The notes: generated by a model not told the origin, from the sequence alone. DNA of 64,000 nt from Salinicola tamaricis (GCF_003006155.1 NZ_CP023559.1:2046001-2110000), one strand, 5' to 3'. Shown: positions 35,328-45,290, counted from the first letter of the stretch. Numbers and translations are program-made.

Positions 35328-36655
35328 ATGACCGCCATGCACTGGGAGCGCCTGCTCGACCCCGTGCGTCTACACGACGCCCGCACCTCGCGCGGTGAGG
35401 TGGGGCGTAGTCCTTTCCACAAGGACTTCGACCGCATCGTCTTCTCCGGCTCGTTCCGGCGCCTGGGGCGCAAGACCCAGGTGCACCCGCTCACCGACAA
35501 CGATCATATCCACACCCGGTTGACCCACTCTCTGGAGGTCGGCTGTGTCGGCCGCAGCCTGGGGATGATCGTCGGCGAACAGCTTCGCGAGCGGCTGCCT
35601 GAGTGGGTCAGCCCCGCGGACCTGGGGGTGATCGTGCAGGCGGCCTGCCTGGGGCACGACATCGGCAACCCACCGTTCGGCCACGCCGGTGAGTACGCCA
35701 TCCGCGACTGGTTCAAGTGGACCGAGCAGCAGGGCGGCGGCCTGCTCGATGGGCTGGACGAGGCCGAGCGTGCTGACCTGCTCACCTACGAAGGCAACGC
35801 GCAGGGCTTTCGCATCGTCACCCAGATCGAGTACAACCGTTCCGCGGCGGCATGCGGCTCTCGGCGGCGACCCTGGGCACGCTGCTCAAGTATCCGTGGA
35901 CGGTCGAGCACGGCGGCAAGATGGGGCAAGTTCGGCTGCTATCAGTCGGAGAAGCACCTGCTCTCCGAGGTGGTCGATCGTCTCGGCATGAAGCCGGCCG
36001 GCGACTCCAAATGGTGCCGCCCCCGCTGGCCTATCTGGTCGAGGCTGCCGATGACATCTGCTATGCGCTGCTTGACCTGGAAGATGGCCTGGAGATGGGC
36101 ATTCTGCGCTTCGATGAAGTCGCGGAAGTACTCCTGCAGATCGCCGGAGAGCGCCCAAGGGGTATCCCGGATGCAGGATGCGGGGTCTCCCAGCGCCGCC
36201 GTATCGCCGCCCTGCGCGGCGCGGCGATGGAGCGCGCGGTCAACGAGGTCGGCGATGTGTTCGTCCAGCACGAGCAGGCGCTGCTCAACGGCACCCTGAC
36301 CGACGACCTGCTCGAACTGTGCCACCCGGACCTGGCCTGGGGCGTGGCCGCGGCCAAGCAGCTGGCGCGCGAGCGCATCTTCCAGAACGAGCGCGGCCAA
36401 GCTGGAGATCGGCGCCTACACCACCCTGGGCATCCTGCTCGAAGCCTTCATCGGCGCCGCCCACGAGCTGCACCATACCGGCCAGTCATCCTTCAAGCAC
36501 CAGCGCGTGCTGGCGCTGATCGGTGAGAACACCCCCAAACCCTCCTGGTCGCTCTACGCCAGCTACCGCCGCATGCTCGACTTCATCGGTGGCATGCCGA
36601 CCACTACGCGGTCGAACTCGCCCAGGAGATGGGCGGCCGCCTCAAGGGGGATTGA
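35328..36655 (+). CDS. dgt: dGTPase-like HD phosphohydrolase, several frameshifts
   Basis: A deoxyguanosine-triphosphate triphosphohydrolase-like protein of about 440 residues after repair, which removes triphosphate from dGTP. The start at 35328 gives [12 protein letters not shown]. The intact N-terminal part has [29 protein letters not shown] and [16 protein letters not shown], with the HD metal-binding residues. From about 35836 to 36600 the frame changes at least five times (near 35836, 35925, 36010, 36150, 36400 and 36595), yet pieces in the three frames together give the whole family ([73 protein letters not shown]). The density is higher than elsewhere, so both poor sequence and real decay are possible. 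Confidence 0.8.
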
Positions 36656-36663
36656 GGGAAGCG

Positions 36664-36686
36664 CGGCAGGGCGCAACGCCCTGCCG
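36664..36686 (+). terminator. Hairpin after dgt
   Basis: CGGCAGGGCG and CGCCCTGCCG pair perfectly around CAA, nine bases after the stop. There is no T run. Confidence 0.55.
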
Positions 36687-36909
36687 TCTCGGCCTCAGTG
36701 AAAGCGTTAGAACCCGCGGCGTTGCTCTCACCGGTGTGCCCAAGGGCATTGCCGCTCCCTTGGTACCTGCTCATTAAATTAGTGCTTCTTGAACATATCA
36801 CCGGGTGACATGACCATCACCGCCCGCCGTTACCGGTATTGACAGTTTGCCCTCTACCGTGCCATCTTATATGGCATTATGTTGGCGATATCGGAAGCGC
36901 GAGGCGCTC

Positions 36910-37827
36910 ATGAAACCTTGGTCGATCCTGGCGGCGATAATATCGCTCTCTCTGACCGCATGCGGGCAGAGCAACGCTGATCCGGAAAACCAGCAGGCGG
37001 TCGATGCACTGATCAAGAAGACGAAAGACGAGCTCGTTCGTGTTGAGGGTGGCACCTTCCAGATGGGGGACTTTGGGCCGATCGATCCCAATCTAAAAGG
37101 CAGCGACAAGGGGCTGCCCTATAGCGCGGATCAAGACAACAAGCCGTTGCATGAGGTCACGCTGGATACGTTCTATATGTCGCCGACCAAGGTGACCTAT
37201 GCCGATTACGATGTCTATACTCAAGCGACGGGTAAAGATAAGATCAATAGCACTAATCAGTTCGAGATGCAGTTTCGACAGGATAATGTTCCCGCGGGTG
37301 TAGACTGGTATCAGGCCAAGAATTATTGCGATTGGCTTGCCAAGGAAACCTCACTGCCGTTTTCCTGCCGACAGAGGCGCAGTGGGAGTACGCGGCGCGT
37401 TCGGGTGGCAAGCTTATACCTTATGGTACTAGTACTGGGACTCTGGAAAAAGGTACGAGCATACCCACGCAAGCCGACGTCGATAAGTCAACGAGCGCTG
37501 GTGATAATAGCATCTATGCCCCTTATCCAGTTAGGCTGTATCCGCCGAACGGTTTGGGGATATATCAAATGGGTGGTAATGGTTACGCATGGGTTATTGA
37601 TTGGTATCAGTCTGACTACTATCAACATTCTCCCAGAAAGAATCCGCAAGGTCCAAGCTCGGGAAATGAGAAAGTTGTAAGAGGACTGGCTCCTGGTGAA
37701 GGCTTAGGAGGCAGGTTGACAATGGAGAGATATCATAGGAGGCCGGGCTTGATGTCTTCAGGTGATGATAAAGCTCGGCGGTGCCATACACTTTCGTTGT
37801 GTGTTGAATGGCAAAAGCTTGAAATGA
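36910..37827 (+). CDS. Lipoprotein with formylglycine-generating-enzyme (SUMF1) fold, copy 1, frameshifted
   Basis: A predicted exported lipoprotein of about 305 residues. The start at 36910 gives a signal peptide ending in the lipobox LTAC (Cys17), followed by a helix (AVDALIKKTKDEL). The FGE-sulfatase fold then starts: LVRVEGGTFQMGDFGP, PLHEVTLDTFYMSPTKVTYADY, VDWYQAKNYCDWLAK, LPTEAQWEYAARSGG, NGYAWVIDWY and NEKVVRG. Frame breaks occur near 37365 and twice near 37775-37795; the repaired end is FRCVLNGKSLK at 37827. Enzyme-active FGE cysteines are not evident, so a binding role is likely. The 3' half is AT-richer than the genome. It faces a vgrG-cargo pair and has a near-copy downstream, which suggests a T6SS immunity role (inference). 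Confidence 0.7.
36998..37364 (+). repeat. Near-identical segment shared by the two FGE lipoproteins, copy A
   Basis: About 367 bases that match 38060-38424 with roughly a dozen differences by eye. Flanking parts of the two genes are far less alike, so the edges are sharp. Confidence 0.85.
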
Positions 37828-37972
37828 TGGGGGGGGGCGGTTTGGCTTTGGTGTTCGATTTGCAAGGCTTCCTACGGTACTATAATTGACCTGCATGGGA
37901 TTGATTACAAGCTCACGTGACGGGTGTTGCGCGGCATGTGATAGCTAAAGGTTTCGGAAAAAGGAATTATCT

Positions 37973-38888
37973 ATGAAGTCTCGGTTCATTTTTTTGGCGC
38001 TATCGACTTTGAGCTTGGTTGCCTGTGGCGATGGTCAGGCTGATTCGAAAAACCAAGAGCGGTCGATGCGCTGATCAAGAAGACGAAAGACGAGCTCGTC
38101 CGTGTCGAGGGTGGCACCTTCCAGATGGGGGACTTCGGGCCGATCGATCGATCTAAAAGGCAGCGACAAGGGGCTGCCCTATAGCGCGGATCAAGACAAC
38201 AAGCCGTTGCATGAGGTCACGCTGGATACGTTCTATATGTCGCCGACCAAGGTGACCTATGCCGATTACGATGTCTATACTCAGGCAACGGGTAAAGATA
38301 AGATCAATAGCACCAATAAGTTCGAGATGCAGTTTCGACAGGATAATGTTCCCGCGGGTGTAGACTGGTATCAGGCCAAGGATTATTGCGATTGGCTTGC
38401 CAAGGAAACCTCACTTCCATTTTCTCTGCCGACAGGCGCAATGGGAATACGCGGCGCGTTCGGGTGGGAAGTTTATACCTTACGGCACTAGTACAGGAAC
38501 GCTAGAGAAAGGGAAAAGCATTCCTACCGAGGAGGATGTAAGTAAGGCTACGAATGCAGGAGATTTGACTAGTGCAGCACCATATCCAGTCAAGTTATAT
38601 CCTCCGAACCCGCTTGGTCTCTATCAGATGGGAGATAATGGATATGCTTGGGTTTTAGATTGGTATCAGGCTAGTTATTATCATGATTCTCCTAAAAACA
38701 ACCCTCAAGGACCGATGCAAGGAGAGGATAAGGTTGTCAGAGGGCTGCCCCATGGTGAGGGCTGGGGTGGGGCATTAACGATGGAGCGCTATCATCGGAA
38801 ACCTGATTTGATTGCCTCGGATGGTGATAAGGAAACAGCGGCACCATACACGTTTCGTTGTGTGGTCAACGCGGAAGCAGTCAAGTAG
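37973..38888 (+). CDS. Lipoprotein with formylglycine-generating-enzyme (SUMF1) fold, copy 2, frameshifted
   Basis: The tandem paralogue of the gene at 36910. The start at 37973 (MKSRFIFLALSTL) follows GGAATTATCT; the lipobox is LVAC. After a different signal peptide, the segment from 38060 is almost identical to copy 1, then diverges (PFSLPT, IPTEEDVSKATNAG, LYQMGDNGYAWVLDWYQASY, RCVVNAEAVK). The frame breaks near 38058, 38150 and 38430, with otherwise coherent sequence. It ends 42 bases before the convergent cargo gene, separated by a symmetrical hairpin. It is predicted to be a periplasm-facing lipoprotein. Function is unknown; protection against the neighbouring cargo is the working idea. 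Confidence 0.7.
38060..38424 (+). repeat. Near-identical segment shared by the two FGE lipoproteins, copy B
   Basis: Partner of 36998-37364. Confidence 0.85.
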
Positions 38889-38894
38889 TTTTGT

Positions 38895-38918
38895 AGGAGG
38901 CATTGAAATATGCCTCCT
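38895..38918. terminator. Bidirectional hairpin between lipoprotein and cargo genes
   Basis: AGGAGGCAT and ATGCCTCCT form a perfect 9-bp stem with loop TGAAAT between the two convergent genes. Confidence 0.65.
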
Positions 38919-38929
38919 GTATTTAAGTA

Positions 38930-41291
38930 TCAAGCGATCGAGGTCCTATTGGTGTGGCTAGGGAAGCATATAGCTTCGGTGGTGTTGTTGCAGGGGGTGT
39001 AGAAGCCCGGTGCTACACGCTCCTCTACCTGAGTAAAGTACTCTTCAACTCTATTTCTGACTAAGCGTCCTCCTTTTGGGGCTTCGCCTGGAAGATCGTT
39101 GTATATGTTGCGTAGATCGTTGTCATAATCACTGGTGGTGAAGCGGCCTTCAAATAGCGAGTCGCGGTCATTTTCGCCTGCATTGAGGAACTCGTACACT
39201 CTCTTTTCTCTTCTTTCTTCGGGCTGTTTTTTCTCCTGTCGGAATATCTTCTGCACTAATTGCGGGAGTTATCTCTGCATGATGCAGTCAAATTCTGCTC
39301 TTGATTGAACCCATTCAAATACTCGAATGATTGCCCTCTTTCGGCTGGGTAGAATGCCTGCCCTAATAAGGTCGTCGTATGTTAGGTCGTAGTTTCTGTG
39401 ATCCGCGCGATCAATCAAGCTTGCGTCTGTTAGCAAATATAGCAAAGCTCCTTTTGCTTCCGGTGTGGTATATTTTAGCATGTCGGGGTCTGAGTTTATT
39501 CTAGATGTCAGTGCGCCTCTATTTAAGCTTTTAGATACGCTGGCGTCTATTTTTTCGTAGACCTCTTTTGCCTGTAGGCTTATTTCTGCGTAAGTTTTGT
39601 TGAGGGCCTCTTCGAGTTGTTCCTCAGCGGTTATGGCCAAGTAAAGTATATTTGATATTGTCGAAAAGGCTTGCGCTCCGATGAAGTCGAGTTTTCGGTA
39701 ATTTACATGGCGAAGTTGGTAGGCCACCCATTTAATAAACTCCGCCACCAGGCTGGCATCGATTTCTCCCGCTACCTTTCCCTTGGCGCCAACCCCCAGC
39801 AGAATCCGGCTTTAGCCATAAATTTAAATTTTCCCCTTTCATAAGTGATGTTTAGACCACCTTCAAGGCCGGCACCGGCTTGTACGGTGCCTTGCGGAGC
39901 CAGCTTGCCGAAAGGGCGGAACTCATTGACTTCGGGGTTTTTCCATTCGATCTGGCCAGTAATCGTGCAACTCATTTCAGCGCCGACAAAAGCACGAATC
40001 TGATTGCCCGAGTCGCTGTCTTCCTCCTTCTTCGTCGACATGTCTATTCTCTGCATGCCGGGCAGGGTTTGGGAGTCCAGAGTGCCGCGGGTACCTACCG
40101 TCCTGCCACCGGGCCGACTGAGATCGGCGTCGATATTCAGCTCGGCAGCAATGCTGGCGCCTATACCTCCCTCTGTCACCATGATCATATGAGAGCGAAT
40201 CATGCCCAAATCGATCAGCTGCGTTGGCTTGGACTTCTTGTCCTCATCATTGTCTCTGCGGCCTCCGCGTTCGCGGCATTCTCCGTAGACTCCTCCGCAT
40301 CAGACTCTTTCAGCGGTAGCCGGAAAGCCATGATATAGCCGCCGGGCGGTTCGTAGCAGTGAATCTCACTTTTGGCCTGCGCCAGCATCAGCTCAGCATG
40401 CCCGGTGGCTTTGATCGAACCGCTCATCTTATAGGGGTTGGCATTGACAGAAATACCGCCAGCGCCATAGGCCCAACGCATCAGTTGCGCCTCGTTGTTG
40501 AGCGTGACCTTGGCCGAACCCGTCTGATGCTCGTCCGCGGGGGCATCTCCACCGGCAAGCTGTAGATTACGATTGGTGGCTTGGCTCCAGTGGAAGAGTT
40601 CCTTCTCCTGATCCTCCAGTGCCAGCCAGCCGTCGATCCAGGGCTTTTCTCCGGAGAGTCTGCTTCTCAGATCCTGAAGCTGGCCTCGTAGCGTTTCCCA
40701 ATCGACTTGGCCACTGGTATTGACGATATCCGTGTGGCCGCTGCTGGATAGCGGATAGCGCTCCCAGTCGGGTGATATCTTCTCCGCGCGAACGTATCCC
40801 ATGCGAAATCCGGCGTCTGACGCGCGACATCCCCGGCGTTGTAATGCCACCAGCTCCACGATGTTATTGCTCGGGTCTTCGAGGCTCGTCAGGGAGTCGA
40901 CAACTTCATTGAGCTTGGCATTGGCCTTGTTGAGGCGGCTCTGGGCGAGCTGGACTTGCAGCCCGACGGTGCCTTGGTTGCCCACGCCACCGGCAGCTTC
41001 GATATGGGGGCGCTCGTCTTCGTTGTAGTAACTACCGTGAACAAAGGCGATATATCGGTCTTGCCACTGCTTGAGATTGGCCGTGGCACGTTGCTGCTCT
41101 TCCACCAGCGTCTCAAGCGTGGTCATTTCCGTATTGAAGTCGGGCATTTCCTCACGGGGCACTAAGAGGATGGTGTTGGTCCCGGTCAGATAGAAAAGCT
41201 GATCAGCAGGATCGTTGGACGCCTGGGCACCATCCGCACATAGGCGTGTCTGGGCTTGGCCGTGAGTTTCGGTCTGTGAGGAGCTGCTCAT
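38930..41291 (-). CDS. Large vgrG-linked protein, candidate T6SS cargo effector, frameshifted
   Basis: Starts at 41291, where its ATG overlaps the vgrG stop as ATGA, so it is translationally coupled to vgrG. Four segments in shifted frames join into about 785 residues. The N-terminal third has coiled-coil helices (TTLETLVEEQQRATANLKQW; QLAQSRLNKANAKLNEVV). The middle is beta-rich and Gly-rich (NNEAQLMRWAYGAGGISVNA, ATGHAELML, GAGLEGGLNITYERGKFKFM). The C-terminal third is helical, AT-richer, and ends near residue CNNTTEAICFPS. Breaks lie near 40260, 39790 (a G run) and 39270 (in-frame TAA or a shift). I do not recognise a catalytic domain. The position directly after vgrG is the usual place of a secreted cargo; its activity is unknown. 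Confidence 0.6.
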
Positions 41292-44089
41292 GACAAAGTG
41301 CCTTCTGCTGCGTCATCGAAGCGGTCGAGTATCGTGACTTTCAACTGCTCCGGCTTCCGGGTAAGAATTTTCTGTGTGTTGCCGTCTGCATCGGCGCGGC
41401 CCTCGACAATCTGGCCCTCGGCCGTCTCAACGCGATAACTGGCATAGGGGAGCGCCTTGCCCGATCGTTTGTCGGTCAGGGCAAAATACTGCTCGTAGGG
41501 GCCTTGCGCCTCGGGTAATGGGTCGAACGCCATGGGCTGACTCGTCGGCCCACCGAAGTTGTGCTGGGCGCCCTTGAAGTCCGCGGCGCCCGGGCAGTGA
41601 ACCTCGATATTGCCGCCTTCGATGCGGATATAACCGCCGCCGCTCTGCAACAGAATGCCGTTCTCGGCCTGGACTTCGATACGCCCTTCGGTGGAGGTCA
41701 CCTGGACGCCTTTCTCCGCGGTGAAGGCCATTTCGCCATCCTGCGCCTGCACCTCGACCTTGCCGCGGGCGGCGAACAACTTCATGCCGGCGCGGTAGAC
41801 GAACAGCGAGAGCTTCTCGGAGATCGAGGCGACCAGGCTCTTGCCGGTGGCGACGTTGACGTCCTCGCCGCTGGAGACACTCAGCGAGCGGCCCTGGGCC
41901 AGGTGGGTCGACTCCGGCGTGCTCAGCGTAATGCCGGCGGGCGAGGCCATATGCAGCCAGGGCGCTTTCATGCGTGCCGCTTCGCCACGGCCGCCGCTGT
42001 CGGTGGCGCCACGGGCATTGCTCTGATCAGCATCCGCAAGCTGTTCGCTATTGCCGTAGGTGTCGTCGGCGTCTTCGCCTGCCTGCTTGAGATGCTCGCG
42101 GGCCTCGAGGGCGTCGGCGTTGTGATCCTGGGCACTCTGGCTCAGCGAGTCCGTGAGCTGGTAGGCGCTGTCGAGCTGCTGTTTGGCCGGGGTGAGGTCG
42201 AGCTGGTCGCCGCTGGCGCCGAGCTGGCCCCAGCTAGAGAGATAGAGCCCCTGATTGGCGCGGATGGCGCCATAGGCGTCGGTGCGCAGTTCGAACCCGG
42301 TACCGCGGAAGGCGCCGCGGGTGTTGCCGGTCTGGTGGATCAGGTAGCCGAGGTTGAGCTGACTCTTCTCGGCTTCGGAGTTGAGACGGACACGTTCCTG
42401 GTCGGTGGCGTCGTCGAACACCAGCTCGTTGTACTTGCTGCCGCGGTAGGTCTTGCTCTTGAACCCGGAGAGCAGGCCGTGGCTGTGCCAGTCCGGCGTC
42501 TGCTCGCCGTTGTAGACCCGGCCGGTGATCAGCGGGCGGTCGGCGTCACCTTCGAGGAAGTCGACCAGCACTTCCTGGCCGATACGCGGCACGAACACAC
42601 CGCCCCAACCGGCGCCGGCATTGGGTTGGGAGACCCGCAGCCAGACGCTGGAGTTCTCGTCCTGCTGACCCTGGCGGTCCCAGTGGAACTGGACGCGCAC
42701 CCGGTTGAGGTGGTCGGTGTGGATCTCCTCGTTGGCCGGGCCGACCACGGTGGCGGTCTGCGGCCCGCCGATCACCGGGCGGCGGTGGGTTAGCGGATGG
42801 CGGTAGGGCTGGCTGAGGCGCTGGGCTTCGAGGTCGACCAGAAAGTGGCCGGTGCCGCCGCTGGCATAGTCGGAGAGACGCTCGCCAGTAGGATCTGCGG
42901 TATCAGCTTCGAGACCGTGCGCCTGCTTGGCGGCGTCGAGCTGGGGCTGCAGGCTGCCCGGTAGCGCCTGGAGCTGGGCTGAGACCGGCAGCGCGTTTTC
43001 GGCGTGCACGGTGACGCCCAGCAGCAGGAACTGGCGCTCGGGCTCGCCGCCGCTGTCGTGCAGCGGGTGCTGGGTGAGTTCGAACCAGCGCCCGGCCTGG
43101 AGCTGGCGTGCGCCGCCGCTGCCACGGAAGCGCTTGGCCCGGGATTCATGCGATTCAAGGCGGTTCTCGGTCAGCCGCTCACCGCGCTCATAGCCGTGGT
43201 AGTAGTACTCGCCGGCATAGTCGTAGAGTTCGGTCGGCGGCAGGTTGCCCTGATCGCTGAGGGTATCCAGCCCGGTGCGCTTGGTCAGTGAGGGCTGCTT
43301 GTAGTCGAAGGTACCCACGCTGACCCGGGTGGGCTGCTGGGTGCGCACACCGCCCCACTGGGTCAGCGCATCCTCACGCTCGGTGGCCGCCTGGCGGTGG
43401 AAGCGGATCGCTTGGGGGCTGACCGGTTGGGTGGTATCGACATCGTCGGTGATCACCAGCCGATGGCCGTCGAAGTCCGCCCCGGATTCTGTCGATGAGG
43501 CGTTATCCTGGCCGTTGTCAGCAGAGGTTGAGGACCCCGAATATTCGAAATAGAACCATAATCCTTCTTCCTCTAGAAGCCTGCTAACAAAGTTCAGATC
43601 GCTCTCGCGATACTGCACGCAGTAGCTTCTGGCGGGATACTCGCGGCGCAAATCGAAGCGATATCGCCCCTTGGCGAGGTCGTAATCATCGAATACGGCG
43701 GTAAGCACATCGACGACGCTACGATCCTGGAAGATACGGCTATCGCGGCCCAGGCCGAGCATGGCCAGCCACGGCACCAGGGTGAGCTGGTAGTAGGTAA
43801 CGCCGCCATCTTCGCCCAGCAGCGCGGCCTCGGAGACCAGCCCGTGCAGCGGGCGGTAGCTGCCATCGGCCTGCAGGATCGAGAGCCGCGCCGGCTGTGC
43901 CATCAGCGTCTTGAGTTCGATATCGCCCTGCTGGGAGATGCAGTCCAAGGTATAGGTGAAGGGCGCGCTGACGCGCTCTTCGCCCACCAGCCGATGGGGC
44001 ACGAGGGCGGTGCCGGCGATATCGAGAGTCAGCAGCCGCTGCGACTGCGACAGATCGATATCGAAGGTGTCGAGGAGATCGTTGAGCAT
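41288..44089 (-). CDS. vgrG: Type VI secretion spike protein VgrG with C-terminal extension
   Basis: A 933-residue VgrG. The start at 44089 (MLNDLLDTFDIDLSQSQRLL) follows AGGAAAACCGC; an upstream in-frame ATG exists at 44140. The gp27-like base spans about 1-410 (VSAPFTYTLDCISQQGDIEL; RSYCVQYRESDLNFVSRLLE). The gp5-like OB fold spans about 440-530 (NRVRVQFHWDRQG, GAGWGGVFVPRIGQEVLVDF). A DUF2345 beta-helix region spans about 680-840 (HMASPAGITLSTPE, GGYIRIEGGNIEVHCPGA). The last about 75 residues (EQYFALTDKRSGKALPYASY onward) look like a small transthyretin-like fold that could carry cargo. No other T6SS core genes are in the window, so this is an orphan spike gene. Confidence 0.93.
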   Translation of the reverse strand: MLNDLLDTFDIDLSQSQRLLTLDIAGTALVPHRLVGEERVSAPFTYTLDCISQQGDIELKTLMAQPARLSILQADGSYRPLHGLVSEAALLGEDGGVTYYQLTLVPWLAMLGLGRDSRIFQDRSVVDVLTAVFDDYDLAKGRYRFDLRREYPARSYCVQYRESDLNFVSRLLEEEGLWFYFEYSGSSTSADNGQDNASSTESGADFDGHRLVITDDVDTTQPVSPQAIRFHRQAATEREDALTQWGGVRTQQPTRVSVGTFDYKQPSLTKRTGLDTLSDQGNLPPTELYDYAGEYYYHGYERGERLTENRLESHESRAKRFRGSGGARQLQAGRWFELTQHPLHDSGGEPERQFLLLGVTVHAENALPVSAQLQALPGSLQPQLDAAKQAHGLEADTADPTGERLSDYASGGTGHFLVDLEAQRLSQPYRHPLTHRRPVIGGPQTATVVGPANEEIHTDHLNRVRVQFHWDRQGQQDENSSVWLRVSQPNAGAGWGGVFVPRIGQEVLVDFLEGDADRPLITGRVYNGEQTPDWHSHGLLSGFKSKTYRGSKYNELVFDDATDQERVRLNSEAEKSQLNLGYLIHQTGNTRGAFRGTGFELRTDAYGAIRANQGLYLSSWGQLGASGDQLDLTPAKQQLDSAYQLTDSLSQSAQDHNADALEAREHLKQAGEDADDTYGNSEQLADADQSNARGATDSGGRGEAARMKAPWLHMASPAGITLSTPESTHLAQGRSLSVSSGEDVNVATGKSLVASISEKLSLFVYRAGMKLFAARGKVEVQAQDGEMAFTAEKGVQVTSTEGRIEVQAENGILLQSGGGYIRIEGGNIEVHCPGAADFKGAQHNFGGPTSQPMAFDPLPEAQGPYEQYFALTDKRSGKALPYASYRVETAEGQIVEGRADADGNTQKILTRKPEQLKVTILDRFDDAAEGTLS

Positions 44090-44264
44090 GCGGTTTTCCT
44101 GATCGCGGTGGCGGAGCCGGTCGACGAGGGTCAGAGACAATGGTCAGAGGATCAGGATAACGCATCATGAGAAAAATGTTTGTAAGCGATCGGCTACAAA
44201 GCGTGTGAGATATCGGCCGGAAAAGGCGCATTTTCGCCCAAAGAATGACATGTCACTCGCATCT

Positions 44265-44330
44265 AAAGCTCAGGCACTGTCTGTCCAAAGTTTGGGGACT
44301 GTCTGCCTAAAGATTAGGCACTGTCTAAAA
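44265..44330. repeat. Three 22-bp tandem repeats upstream of vgrG
   Basis: Three units of exactly 22 bases, each of the form AAAGnnnnGGnACTGTCTnn, at 44265, 44287 and 44309. They lie between the vgrG start and the end of the LysR gene and could be a regulatory array or an old mobile-element trace. Confidence 0.8.
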
Positions 44331-44363
44331 GTACTGTGCTTTCCCATACCGCGTTATCAACGC

Positions 44364-45290
44364 CTAGAGATATATCGGCCCACCGTTTTCGCCCCCTTCG
44401 CCGCGGTCCCAGTGCCGCAGCAGTGTCTCGACGAAGCGCTCCGCGGCGGGCGACAGCGCACTGTCGCGGCGGCGCACCATGCCTAGCGTGCGCTTGACCA
44501 GCGGTTCGACCAGCGGGCGCTGTACCAGCAGCGGGTGCTCGTCGTCCGGCATCGACAGCCGCGGCACCGCGGCCACGCCCAGGCCCGCTTCCACCATCCC
44601 CAGCGAGGTCGAGAGATGCTGCACCTCGTAGAACCAGGTCGGGCGCTGGGTCAGCGAAGACAGCTCGTGGTCGAGCAGCATCCGGTTGCCACTCATCCGG
44701 CCCACACCGATCAGCTTGTGCTCGCTCAGCTCACTCCAGGTCACCTGCGCTTGGGCGGCCAGCGGGTGGTCATGGCGGCACACCAGCACGAAGGGCTCGA
44801 CCACCAGGGGTGTGAAGCGAATGTCCGGGTGGTGCCCGCTGAGCATGTTGATGCCGAACTCGGCCTCGCCGCTGAGCACGGCGCCGAGGCCATCGTTGGC
44901 GCTGAGGTCGAGCAGGCGGATGCGGATATTGGGGTAGCGGGCGTTGTACTCGCGGATCACCGCGGGCAGGAAGTAGAACGCCGCGGTGGGGATACACGCG
45001 AGGGTGATCTGGCCGATGCGGTTCTCCGCCAGGGCGCGAATGTTGAACAGGGCGTGGTCGAACTCGTCGAGCAGGCGCTTGGCCTGGGGGAAGAAGTCGC
45101 GGCCCACGGTGGTCAGGCTCACCTTGCGCGTGGTGCGCGCCAGCAGTGGGGTACCGAGCACCGCTTCGAGCTTCTGGATGCGTCGGCTCAGCGCCGGCTG
45201 CGACAGGTTGAGCGCCTCGGCGGCGGCCTGGAAGCTCTCCAGCTCGGCAACCTTGAGGAAGGCCTGGATCTGCTGAATCTCATAGTTCAT
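44364..45290 (-). CDS. LysR-family transcriptional regulator
   Basis: A 308-residue LysR-type regulator. The helix-turn-helix spans about 4-62 (FLKVAELESFQAAAEALNLS, QPALSRRIQKLE). The effector domain spans about 92-295 (LACIPTAAFYFLPAVIREYN, RIRLLDLSANDGLGAVLSGE, VEAGLGVAAVP), of the CynR/CbbR-like class. It is divergent from the galD-tctC-tctA genes, with a perfect palindrome in the shared promoter region, so it most likely controls that operon in response to the transported acid (inference). Confidence 0.9.
   Translation of the reverse strand: MNYEIQQIQAFLKVAELESFQAAAEALNLSQPALSRRIQKLEAVLGTPLLARTTRKVSLTTVGRDFFPQAKRLLDEFDHALFNIRALAENRIGQITLACIPTAAFYFLPAVIREYNARYPNIRIRLLDLSANDGLGAVLSGEAEFGINMLSGHHPDIRFTPLVVEPFVLVCRHDHPLAAQAQVTWSELSEHKLIGVGRMSGNRMLLDHELSSLTQRPTWFYEVQHLSTSLGMVEAGLGVAAVPRLSMPDDEHPLLVQRPLVEPLVKRTLGMVRRRDSALSPAAERFVETLLRHWDRGEGGENGGPIYL

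Noticed and set aside
36910..38888. True formylglycine-generating enzymes that activate a sulfatase
   Set aside because: No sulfatase gene is nearby, the products are lipoproteins, and the catalytic cysteines of FGE are not evident.
44265..44330. Possible CRISPR array
   Set aside because: Three imperfect contiguous 22-bp units with no spacers and no cas genes.
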